NCBI GenBank assembly: GCA_016219145.1
Contig: JACRCG010000263.1
Coordinates: 1-6,634 of the forward strand
Direction: 5' to 3'
DNA: 6,634 bases
From: Deltaproteobacteria bacterium
GTDB taxonomy: Bacteria; Desulfobacterota; Desulfuromonadia; Geobacterales; Pseudopelobacteraceae
Part shown: positions 1-6,336 of the stretch, piece after piece
How positions within the stretch are numbered: the first letter of the stretch is position 1
Layout: every line of letters starts with the position of its first letter
Notes under the pieces: model-generated
Seen by the model: the letters and a program-made list of their open reading frames with translations, nothing else
Databases searched by the model: none
Told to the model about the DNA's origin: nothing
Position numbers and translations under genes: made by a program

Positions 1-19
1 AGGAAACCGTTGATCGCAT

Positions 20-140
20 AACTGGAAAATCACCTTGGCGGCGATTAAAGCCAAACTGGAAAATAAGTTTGGCGCCGGGGGTGGCAAATTAACTTGGCGC
101 TAACACCTCACAAACTGGAAAATTACCATGGCGCTCGACA
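20..140. mobile_element. Probable terminal region of an IS21-like insertion sequence (multiple end repeats)
   Basis: Four spaced, imperfect copies of a motif of the form aaactggaaaat-N4-5-ttggcgc are visible at about 20-43, 53-76, 83-100 (missing the first part) and 112-135, at roughly 30-base intervals. Read on the minus strand, the sequence begins TGTCGAGCGCC at 140, so the outermost dinucleotide is TG (CA on the plus strand at 139-140). IS21-family elements are known for several internal copies of the terminal repeat near each end and for TG...CA tips, and this pattern fits. No istA or istB coding sequence lies in the window, so the element body would be to the left of position 1 and the tip near 140. 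The family assignment is inferred from the repeat arrangement only. A solitary remnant end is equally possible. Confidence 0.5.
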
Positions 141-219
141 TAGTGAACAAGCTCGGAGTAAAGTCGTTTATGTGGTCGCAACAACGTAACGGCTGGTGAG
201 ATGGCTCGTGGAGTAAGGG

Positions 220-629
220 TTACAAAAGTGGATTCACGATAGTCAGGCGTTTTTCGAGGAGTTGCATGTTTTGAAGGTCTTCAGAAAAAAGATTGGAACA
301 ATTATGCTCCAACGCTGTTGCTATGATGAGGCTGTCCCAATAGGTAAAACCGTATCGTATGCTGATATCCATAGCGTGGAGGCAATAGAAGTCGTTACAT
401 CAACTACGGTGAATGTTTCGACAAGATCATTGATAATTGCACGGGCTTCATCTTTGGTGCGGATCCCTTTTCTGGAGAGGGAATGAAATATTTCACCAAT
501 AACCTGAGTACTGAGAATTATATTGCTGAAATGTTTTTCAATGGTTTTTCTGGCAGGGTCAGCTTTGGGGTCTGTTGAGTAGAGGTAAATCCAGATATTG
601 GAGTCAATAAAAACACAATTACCTTTCAT
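220..629 (-). pseudogene. PIN-domain toxin (VapC-like), frameshifted
   Basis: This would be a PIN-fold ribonuclease toxin of a type II toxin-antitoxin pair. The ATG at 629 opens MKGNCVFIDSNIWIY, with the first conserved Asp at residue 9 and a Glu at 46 (VIGEIF). After ISAY (codon 91, bases 359-357) the frame meets a TAG at 321-323. Shifting by one base restores a textbook PIN C-terminus: RYGFTYWDSLIIATALE followed by LFSEDLQ and a TAA at 220-222. That supplies the acidic residues at about 99 and 118 of a 136-residue protein. The span is 410 bases, one short of a multiple of three, so a single-base deletion near 355-357 is the simplest explanation. The broken product lacks half of the active site and should be inactive. 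The ATG overlaps the end of the antitoxin gene by 11 bases, the usual translational coupling. A TTG at 647 could also serve as a start, but ATG 629 aligns better with the family. Confidence 0.85.
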
Positions 630-834
630 GGAGTTCGTTCCTGTCAAAGGTGTAGTTGGCAGGGAGAGAGAAGGTGCGAGCCGCTAAGTTTTTAAAAAAG
701 AGCTTTTTAGCCTCATGGTCAGAACTGGTTTTGGTCACAACAGGCACATATTTTTTTACGAGGAACTCATAAAAATCATACAGCTCAATGCGGGCAGGCT
801 CGGGAAGCCGTTCTATCCGGATTGCTTTCGCCAT
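619..834 (-). CDS. Antitoxin of a VapBC-like pair, DUF2281-like
   Basis: This small 71-residue protein is placed first in a toxin-antitoxin operon and is expected to bind and neutralise the PIN toxin and to repress its own promoter. Residues 1-30 contain the pattern 'RIERLPEPARIELYDFYEFL', typical of DUF2281-type antitoxins (a short helical pair ending in DFxEFL). The C-terminus (LPANYTFDRNELHER) resembles the toxin-wrapping tails of this group. The ATG at 834 is preceded by AGAGAGG at 844-850 with nine bases between, a good ribosome binding site. The stop at 619-621 overlaps the toxin ATG (629). The antitoxin frame is intact although its toxin is frameshifted, so it may now be an orphan antitoxin. 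The DUF2281 assignment rests on motif resemblance; genomic position strongly supports an antitoxin role. Confidence 0.78.
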   Translation of the reverse strand: MAKAIRIERLPEPARIELYDFYEFLVKKYVPVVTKTSSDHEAKKLFFKNLAARTFSLPANYTFDRNELHER

Positions 835-859
835 GATGTTGTACCTCTCTGAAATAGAA

Positions 860-898
860 ATATACGTTTTATATACGTGTCGTTACGTAATTATTCAA
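860..898 (-). promoter_or_regulatory. Promoter and possible operator of the first toxin-antitoxin operon
   Basis: On the minus strand a -35-like TTGAAT (898-893) is followed 17 bases later by a -10-like TATATA (875-870), placing transcription just ahead of the ribosome binding site at 844-850. An inverted repeat TACGT-N6-ACGTA (874-889) overlaps the -10 end and the spacer, and an 8-base direct repeat ATATACGT occurs at 860-867 and 871-878. Toxin-antitoxin operons are commonly autorepressed at such sites, so these repeats are the natural operator candidates. Assignment is by consensus and position only. Confidence 0.45.
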
Positions 899-995
899 GG
901 TTATTTTGGCTTGTGATTGCAATCCCCAAAAATAGTGATAGCCTTCAAGGCAGTAACCATTTTCTGGAGGTGGTTCAAATGGGAGAAAATTTCCT

Positions 996-1041
<46 letters not shown>

Positions 1042-1091
1042 ATTTTCCCTAACAAACTTTTCTTTCATAAATAGCTGTGATTGATCGTCAC

Positions 1092-1129
1092 AAGCCGGTG
1101 CCATGGATATTTCCCTGCATCGGCTTTTT
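1092..1129 (+). terminator. Terminator-like hairpin directly upstream of the CheB/CheR gene
   Basis: AAGCCGGTGC (1092-1101) pairs with GCATCGGCTT (1117-1126) over ten base pairs, with one G-U, around a 15-base loop. The 3' arm runs directly into a five-T tract (1125-1129). This has the form of an intrinsic terminator reading rightward. No plus-strand gene precedes it in the window, and it ends about 12 bases before the ribosome binding site of the following gene. It may therefore end stray upstream transcription or act as an attenuator of the CheB/CheR transcript. A smaller stem, TGTGA-N7-TCACA, abuts it at 1076-1092. Confidence 0.55.
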
Positions 1130-1150
1130 GTCGTTTGAATGGAGATTTAT

Positions 1151-4100
1151 ATGACAACCAGAAAAAAGAAACCTGTCGTAAAGCCGGAATCAGACGCTAC
1201 TAAAGCCGAAGAGACCGTAACTGAAGCACCAGCAAAACCTTCTTTCCCCATCGTCGGCATCGGCGCATCCGCCGGTGGTCTGGCCGCCTTTGAAGCCTTC
1301 TTTTCAGGGTTTCCGAGCGTTAATGAGCTTGGCATGGCTTTTGTGCTGGTGCAGCATCTGGCGCCCGGCCACAACAGCATTCTGACCAACCTGATACAGC
1401 GCTATACCAGTATGCATGTTTTAGAGGTGACCGACGGTGTTGTCGTAGAGCCCAACCATGTCTATATCATCCCTCCCAATCGCGACATGGCGCTGTTAAA
1501 TGGTGCGTTGCAACTGCTGGAGCCGACTGAATTACGTGGGCACCGGCTGCCGATAGATTTTTTCTTCCGTTCGCTGGCCCAGGATCAGCAAGAGCGGTCG
1601 ATCTGTGTCATACTTTCCGGCACCGGCAGCGATGGTTCCTTGGGGCTGCGGGAGATCAAAGCCGAAGGGGGCACGGCCCTGGTGCAGACCCCTGAAACCG
1701 CCGAATATGACGGCATGCCGCGCAGTGCCATAGCCAGTAGTCTGGTCGATTACATCCTGCCGGCGGATGAGATGCCTGCCAAGCTTATCTCCTGTGCCGA
1801 GCGGCCACCTGTAAAGCAGGCACGCTCCGCTACCATGCCGGTCCCAAAACCAGAAAGTCAGCTAAAAAAGATTTTTGTCCTGCTTCGTGCCCAGACCGGC
1901 CACGACTTTTCCCAATACAAGATCAGCACCATTGATCGCCGCATCGAACGGCGCATGTCTGCCCATCAGATCGAAACCCTCGACCAGTATGTCAAATATC
2001 TGCAGAAGTACCCGGTTGAGGTGGAAGCGCTTTTTAATGATCTCTTGATCGGCGTGACCAATTTCTTCCGAGACCCTGAAGCGTTTAAAGTTCTGGAGGA
2101 AAAGGCAATCCCGAACCTGTTTGCCGATAAAGAGCCAGGCACTCCGGTGCGGGTCTGGTCGATAGGATGCTCAACCGGAGAAGAGGCCTACTCCATCGCC
2201 ATACTGCTTCAGGAACGGATGGAAACTCTCAAGCAGAGCCACTCACTACAGGTATTCGCCACCGACATTGATCGCCAGGCGATTGCCACCGCCCGGGCCG
2301 GGATATATCCGGCCAGCATAGCCGCCGACATCTCAGCGGATCGTCTGGCGCGTTTCTTTACCTTTGAGCCGGATAGCAACACCTACCGCATTAACAAGAA
2401 TATTCGCGACATGATGATCTTTTCCGAACAGGACATCATCAAAGATCCCCCTTTCTCCAAGGTTGACCTGATCAGTTGTCGTAATCTGCTGATTTATATG
2501 GATAGCGACCTGCAGAAAAAAATCATCCCGCTGTTCCACTACGCCCTCAATCCGGGCGGTACACTTTTTCTCGGCACCTCTGAAACAGAGGGGGAATTCG
2601 GGTTTCTGTTTGCCGCGCTGGATCGCAAGGCAAAGCTATTCAAGCGCAAAGACGATGTAAACGGTGCTCAACGAGCGGTACTCGCCCAGTTTATCCAGAC
2701 GCCCTTCAATACTGAAGCTGCCTCCCTGCAACCCGGCCTGAAAACAGTTCCCCGCCCCAGAATGCCGTTGCGTGAGTTGACCGAACAGACCCTTCTGCAA
2801 CAGGTGGGTCAGGCAGCAGCCCTCGTCAACAGTAAAGGTGATATTCTCTATCTGCATGGCCGCAGCGGGATGTACCTGGAACCGGCGCCGGGTGAAGCCG
2901 GTATCAACAATGTCCTCAAGATGGCTCGCGAGGGATTGCGGCGCGGGCTGGCAACATCACTGCGCAAGGCTGTCGCCACCAAAGAGGTGGTGCGCTGCCC
3001 TAATCTCAACGTGAAAACAAACGGCCATTATACCAGGGTCAACCTTACCATCCGCTCGACTGTTGACGATGCAGGCAGAACTGTTGAGCCATCACTCTAC
3101 CTGGTTGTTCTGGAGGAAGCAGTGCTGTCGGAACAGCCCGGCCATGAGCATGTAGCGACAGACAGCGACCGGCAGATACGGTCTGACGCGCATATTGAAA
3201 AACTTGAACAGGAACTGCGGGACAAGGAAAATGATCTTTTATCTGCCAATCAAGGGCTGGAAGCCTCAAATGAAGAACTTAAATCCGCCAATGAAGAGCT
3301 GCAGTCGGTCAACGAAGAGCTGCAATCCACCAACGAAGAACTGGTCACCTCACAGGAAGAGCTGCAGTCCACCAACGAGGAGCTGTTTACGGTCAACAAT
3401 GAACTACAGATAAATGTTGCTGATCTGTCACGCAGCAACAACGACATGAACAACCTGCTGGCCGGCACCGGCGTCGGCACCATCTTTGTCGATCACAACC
3501 TGAATATCGTCCGCTTTACGCCACAGGTAACCGCGATCATCAACCTGATTCAGAGTGATATCGGCAGACCGGTGGGGCTCTTTGTCTCCAGTCTGGTCGG
3601 CTATGACAAGATGAGCGAAGATATCACGTCCGTCCTGGACACTCTGGTTGCAAAGGAAATCATCGCTCAGAGCAAGGATGGAAAATGGTACACGATGCGT
3701 ATTCTCCCCTATCGTACGCTGAGCAACGTGATCGAGGGGGCGGTAATCACCTTTGTAGACATTACGGAAATTAGAAACGCACATGTAGACATCGCTGAAT
3801 TGAAAAGGGTGCAGGCGGAACTGCTTAAGAGTGAAGCCAGGCTGCGTCTTGCACTTGAGTTAAGCGGTATGGGTACCTGGGACTTCAACCTGCTTGACTT
3901 GAGCGCAGAGCGTTCACTGCGCCACGATCAGATCTTCGGCTATAACGAGCTTCTGCCCGAATGGAGTTACCAGCAGTTTATCGAGCATGTACTGCCGGAA
4001 GATTGCGAGATGGTCGAGTGTGCCTTCCATGATGCGCTGGAGAAGAAAAACGACTGGAATTTTGAGTGCCGCATCCGGCGTGTTGACGGTGTGGTGCGTT

Positions 4101-4573
4101 GGGTCAGCGCCACCGGTCGCATAGAGTGCGATGCAGCAGGAGTGGCCACACGTATGTCAGGTGTTGTGCAGGACATCAGCGAGCGTAAAGAGGTTGAAGA
4201 GGCTCGCCGCACCATGCATGACCTGAGCCGACTGGCCGCAGTGGTGAAAGATGCCATCGATGCGGTTATTCTGCAGCATGTGGATGGCCGGATACGGGCG
4301 TGGAATCCGGTGGCAACCAGGATGTACGGCTGGAGCGAAGCAGAAGCGCTGCAGCGGAATATTCACGAACTGATACCGGAAGGTGAGCTGGAAAAATATG
4401 ATCTGCAGATGCAGCAGTTGCTCCATAAGAATGAGTTGAAAGCGTATCGCACGCAGCGCATCGCCAAAGATGGAAGACTCGTGGAAATATGGTTGACCGC
4501 AACCGCACTGGTTAATGAATCCGGTCAGGTGTATGCGATTGCGACGACGGAACGGGCGAGCGAGGAAAAATAA
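1151..4573 (+). CDS. CheB-CheR fusion with coiled coil and three PAS domains
   Basis: This 1140-residue cytoplasmic signalling protein combines the two chemoreceptor-modifying activities: CheB glutamyl methylesterase and CheR SAM-dependent methyltransferase. After a Lys-rich, low-complexity N-terminus, the CheB catalytic domain spans about 32-215. Its triad residues are visible as Ser40 (GIGASAGG), His69 (LVQHL) and Asp161 (GTGSDGSLGL). There is no receiver domain. CheR spans about 235-500, with the helical N-domain, the SAM-binding SIGCSTGEEAYSIA (337-350), ATDID (370-374) and ISCRNLLIYMD (441-451). A PAS-like segment (about 540-655) leads into a heptad coiled coil (681-755). PAS domains follow at about 762-880, 890-1015 and 1024-1135. 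It ends at ATTERASEEK, where many relatives continue into a histidine kinase; none is present here. ATG 1151 is preferred over ATG 1139 because GGAG at 1141-1144 lies six bases ahead of it. All catalytic motifs look intact. The substrate is unknown: no chemoreceptor is in the window, and such fusions may serve non-chemotaxis pathways. Confidence 0.95.
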   Translation: MTTRKKKPVVKPESDATKAEETVTEAPAKPSFPIVGIGASAGGLAAFEAFFSGFPSVNELGMAFVLVQHLAPGHNSILTNLIQRYTSMHVLEVTDGVVVEPNHVYIIPPNRDMALLNGALQLLEPTELRGHRLPIDFFFRSLAQDQQERSICVILSGTGSDGSLGLREIKAEGGTALVQTPETAEYDGMPRSAIASSLVDYILPADEMPAKLISCAERPPVKQARSATMPVPKPESQLKKIFVLLRAQTGHDFSQYKISTIDRRIERRMSAHQIETLDQYVKYLQKYPVEVEALFNDLLIGVTNFFRDPEAFKVLEEKAIPNLFADKEPGTPVRVWSIGCSTGEEAYSIAILLQERMETLKQSHSLQVFATDIDRQAIATARAGIYPASIAADISADRLARFFTFEPDSNTYRINKNIRDMMIFSEQDIIKDPPFSKVDLISCRNLLIYMDSDLQKKIIPLFHYALNPGGTLFLGTSETEGEFGFLFAALDRKAKLFKRKDDVNGAQRAVLAQFIQTPFNTEAASLQPGLKTVPRPRMPLRELTEQTLLQQVGQAAALVNSKGDILYLHGRSGMYLEPAPGEAGINNVLKMAREGLRRGLATSLRKAVATKEVVRCPNLNVKTNGHYTRVNLTIRSTVDDAGRTVEPSLYLVVLEEAVLSEQPGHEHVATDSDRQIRSDAHIEKLEQELRDKENDLLSANQGLEASNEELKSANEELQSVNEELQSTNEELVTSQEELQSTNEELFTVNNELQINVADLSRSNNDMNNLLAGTGVGTIFVDHNLNIVRFTPQVTAIINLIQSDIGRPVGLFVSSLVGYDKMSEDITSVLDTLVAKEIIAQSKDGKWYTMRILPYRTLSNVIEGAVITFVDITEIRNAHVDIAELKRVQAELLKSEARLRLALELSGMGTWDFNLLDLSAERSLRHDQIFGYNELLPEWSYQQFIEHVLPEDCEMVECAFHDALEKKNDWNFECRIRRVDGVVRWVSATGRIECDAAGVATRMSGVVQDISERKEVEEARRTMHDLSRLAAVVKDAIDAVILQHVDGRIRAWNPVATRMYGWSEAEALQRNIHELIPEGELEKYDLQMQQLLHKNELKAYRTQRIAKDGRLVEIWLTATALVNESGQVYAIATTERASEEK
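3248..3415 (+). repeat. 21-bp in-frame repeats encoding NEELQS-type heptads
   Basis: Within the CheB/CheR gene, eight consecutive 7-codon units (residues 700-755) follow the pattern (N/Q)EELQS(T/V), starting with the more divergent NQGLEAS and ending with NNELQIN. At DNA level the units share runs such as aacgaagagctgca. They form a parallel coiled coil joining the CheR part to the PAS part, a linker characteristic of this fusion family. The near-identical units could recombine, but the frame and the heptad register are intact here. Confidence 0.9.
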
Positions 4574-4578
4574 AGCAA

Positions 4579-4653
4579 CCTCCCCACTCCCCTTATCTGG
4601 GGAGAGCTTTTAAGCCCCCCTCCTGACAATGGGGGCTAAGGGGGGTGGGGTAG
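4579..4653. terminator. Large G/C-rich palindrome, probable bidirectional terminator or intergenic repeat
   Basis: The 91-base gap between the convergent CheB/CheR gene and the second PIN toxin gene is almost filled by an imperfect palindrome. Its left arm (4579-4595, CCTCCCCACTCCCCTTA) matches the reverse complement of the right arm (4637-4653) at about 15 of 17 positions. Nested inside are CTCCCC-6-GGGGAG (4587-4604), followed by agcTTTT for rightward reading, and AGCCCCC-11-GGGGGCT (4613-4637). The first nested hairpin is a plausible terminator for the plus-strand gene, and the structure as a whole could stop leftward transcripts too. The composition resembles dispersed palindromic intergenic repeats of bacterial genomes; whether it is repeated elsewhere cannot be seen here. 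Confidence 0.65.
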
Positions 4654-4664
4654 ATTGTGAAATT

Positions 4665-5075
4665 TCAGCCCAGAACTTTCACCGGAAGATCAAAACGAAA
4701 GAAGCTGAAATGGGAGTCGAAGGAATACACGTGATCAAGTCGATGGGCATTAATAAGGGCAAAACTGGTGCAATCGGTAAAGCTGAGGCGAGGGAAATCA
4801 TGCTTACGAAATATCATGGCGGCATCGTTTTCAATAGACTCTGTCACCCTCAGCAGATTTATGCCGGATTTGGCGAAAACGTCCATAAACAATACCGCCT
4901 GCCGATGGCCGGCACGGGCATTCAAAAGAGTATACAACTCATCAAGAACAAAATTAGAAGTGTAGATCCGGCTATGATTCTTGATGTGGATGAAAATCTC
5001 TTTTGCTTTCGCGTTCAGATTGTCGGAGGGGATTGCTGCTGCACAAAAAGCGCAGGTATCAACAAAAACCTTCAT
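4665..5075 (-). CDS. vapC: PIN-domain ribonuclease toxin (VapC-like)
   Basis: This 136-residue protein has the arrangement of the PIN-fold, metal-dependent RNases that act as toxins in VapBC pairs and inhibit translation by cutting RNA. The acidic residues expected in the active site are all present: Asp6 (MKVFVDTCAF), Glu46 (FVLDELYTLL), Asp101 (LSFTDCTSFAL) and Asp120 (VYSFDSHF). The length is normal and the frame uninterrupted, so it should be functional, unlike the frameshifted PIN gene at 220-629. Its ATG overlaps the antitoxin stop codon as ATGA (5072-5075), the tight coupling usual for these pairs. It converges with the CheB/CheR gene across the G/C-rich palindrome. The RNA target cannot be predicted; the symbol is used at family level only. 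Confidence 0.88.
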   Translation of the reverse strand: MKVFVDTCAFCAAAIPSDNLNAKAKEIFIHIKNHSRIYTSNFVLDELYTLLNARAGHRQAVLFMDVFAKSGINLLRVTESIENDAAMIFRKHDFPRLSFTDCTSFALINAHRLDHVYSFDSHFSFFRFDLPVKVLG

Positions 5076-5320
5076 AACGGATTATCACCGTACAGATATG
5101 CGTCAAGTGTGGTGGAAAGGTCGGAATCCTTGCATTCGGTAGCGATGTCAAAAAGAGACTCCGGGTGATATGGACTTTGTTTGACTGCTTTTGTCGTTTT
5201 GCTCCGTTTTGCGAGGAACTCGGCAAAATCAAGCACCTCACGTTTTTGAGCTTTTGTAAGGTTGGAAATAGTTTCGGCCAGATGATGCTCATCTAACTGA
5301 ACTCTCTGCGCTGATGGCAT
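5072..5320 (-). CDS. Antitoxin of the second VapBC-like pair, DUF2281-like
   Basis: This 82-residue protein is encoded immediately before the intact PIN toxin and is expected to neutralise it and autoregulate the operon. The region around residues 10-42 (LAETISNLTKAQKREVLDFAEFL) has the helix-LxxxQ...VLDFxEFL pattern of DUF2281-type antitoxins. It is followed by a basic stretch (AKRSKTTKAVK) and a probably flexible C-terminal tail for toxin binding. The start is well supported: a near-perfect AAGGAGGT at 5326-5333 sits five bases before the ATG at 5320. The stop codon overlaps the toxin start by four bases. It shares the DFxEFL signature and organisation with the antitoxin at 619-834 but is otherwise divergent, so the two pairs are not recent duplicates. 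Confidence 0.82.
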   Translation of the reverse strand: MPSAQRVQLDEHHLAETISNLTKAQKREVLDFAEFLAKRSKTTKAVKQSPYHPESLFDIATECKDSDLSTTLDAYLYGDNPL

Positions 5321-5341
5321 TTTAGACCTCCTTTTCGGGAT

Positions 5342-5382
5342 ATTCGTTGAAATACGTTAGCATAGACAACGAATGATGACAA
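5342..5382 (-). promoter_or_regulatory. Probable promoter and operator of the second toxin-antitoxin operon
   Basis: A perfect 8-base inverted repeat, ATTCGTTG (5342-5349) and CAACGAAT (5367-5374), is separated by 17 bases and lies 22 bases before the antitoxin start. On the minus strand, TTGTCA (5382-5377) and TAACGT (5359-5354) are spaced by 17 bases and could serve as -35 and -10, with a weak -10. The inverted repeat would then straddle the -10 and spacer, the expected place for autorepression by the toxin-antitoxin complex. The site also lies upstream of the divergent PAS gene and might influence it. Confidence 0.5.
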
Positions 5383-5436
5383 GATGAAGAGCAATGAATA
5401 TTTTGACTGTGAGATGAGCATGAAGGGGACAAGCCC

Positions 5437-6336
5437 ATGACAACCGAAGATGATTCAGTCAGAGAACTTCGCCAGCGCGCCGAAGAAAAGGCTTTCATAG
5501 ATGCATCGGCATTTTCAAAGCCGCTCTCACCCGAAGAAACTGAACGCCTCATTTATGAACTGCGGGTGCATCAGATTGAGCTGGAGATGCAGAACGAAGA
5601 GTTGCACCGCACGCACCATGAACTTGCGGCAGCAAAGGACCGCTATTATGATCTGTATGATCTGGCGCCGGTCGGCTATCTGACGCTGAGTTCGGCGGGG
5701 ATTATCCGGGAAGCCAATTTCTGTGCCGCCACGCTGCTTGGCGTGACTCGAAAAGATCTGCTGCGCAGATCAATCACGGACTTCATACTGCCGGAAGACC
5801 AGCAGGTCTATTACCTGCACCGCAAACACCTTGCAGCCCCACTTTCTGATCCAGGCCAGGCAAATAGTGCGATAGGGTGTGAAATACGCCTGCACCGGCC
5901 GGACAGCTCAATAGTCTGGGTGTATATTCAGGAAGCTTTGCCTGACAACGACGAGTACCGGATTACTCTGACAGATATCACTGAGCTCAACCGGGCGCAT
6001 GCTGATCTCCGTCAGAGTGAAGAGCGTTTCCGGACTATTTTTGAACGCTCCACTGTCGGCAAATCACTAACAGCAACGGATGGTAGACTTCTCAAGATCA
6101 ACCAGGCGTTTGCGGACATGCTGGGTTATTCGATTGAGGAGATGCAGCAGTTTGATTTTGCGCAGGTCAGTCATCCGGATGACGTGGCGGAAAGCTGGGA
6201 ATACATTCGCAGCCTCATGGCGGGTGAGCAGACTGCGTATCGTTTTGAAAAGAGGTACATCCATAAGAGCGGCGCAATTGTCTGGGGAGATGTCAGCACA
6301 ATGCTGCTGCGAGATGAGCAGGGAGCGCCGCTTTAA
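5437..6336 (+). CDS. PAS-domain sensor protein, cut short by an in-frame stop
   Basis: This is the N-terminal 299 residues of a cytoplasmic multi-PAS sensor protein. The leader (LRQRAEEKA..., then ELRVHQIELEMQNEELHR at about 41-58) is a helical segment typical of PAS-containing kinases. PAS 1 spans about 67-185 (YDLYDLAPVGYLTL... to ITLTDITELNRA). PAS 2 begins about 192 (SEERFRTIFERSTVGKSL...) and is cut at ...LLRDEQGAPL by TAA at 6334-6336, inside its final strand. The frame reads straight on after the stop into the missing end (LINSIVDITERKR) and another PAS domain, so the ancestral gene was longer and probably ended in a histidine kinase beyond the window. ATG 5437 has GAAGGGG (5422-5428) eight bases upstream. 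No transmembrane segment is visible. If translated, the fragment lacks any output domain; a sequencing error at the stop is the main alternative. Confidence 0.85.
   Translation: MTTEDDSVRELRQRAEEKAFIDASAFSKPLSPEETERLIYELRVHQIELEMQNEELHRTHHELAAAKDRYYDLYDLAPVGYLTLSSAGIIREANFCAATLLGVTRKDLLRRSITDFILPEDQQVYYLHRKHLAAPLSDPGQANSAIGCEIRLHRPDSSIVWVYIQEALPDNDEYRITLTDITELNRAHADLRQSEERFRTIFERSTVGKSLTATDGRLLKINQAFADMLGYSIEEMQQFDFAQVSHPDDVAESWEYIRSLMAGEQTAYRFEKRYIHKSGAIVWGDVSTMLLRDEQGAPL

Noticed and set aside
20..135. CRISPR-like array from the spaced aaactggaaaat...ttggcgc motif
   Set aside because: Copies are imperfect, one lacks its first half, intervals are only about 6-12 bases between units, and no cas gene is present. 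An insertion-sequence end explains it better.
141..219. Possible gene remnant between the insertion-sequence end and the toxin pseudogene
   Set aside because: No recognisable coding, RNA or repeat signal was found in these 79 bases.
907..920. Sigma-54 promoter (TGGC...TTGC) ahead of the CheB/CheR gene
   Set aside because: Only six bases separate TGGC and TTGC where seven are required, so the GG to GC spacing is one short.
1076..1092. CRP-type binding site TGTGA...TCACA
   Set aside because: The half-sites are separated by seven bases rather than six. As RNA it is equally well explained as a small stem next to the terminator-like hairpin.
3428..3784. Minus-strand 118-codon reading frame inside the CheB/CheR gene
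   Set aside because: It is an antisense shadow of the PAS-coding region, with no ribosome binding site or recognisable motif.
4629..5168. Plus-strand 179-codon reading frame opposite the second PIN toxin
   Set aside because: It is antisense to two well-supported overlapping genes, begins inside the palindrome and shows no domain character.
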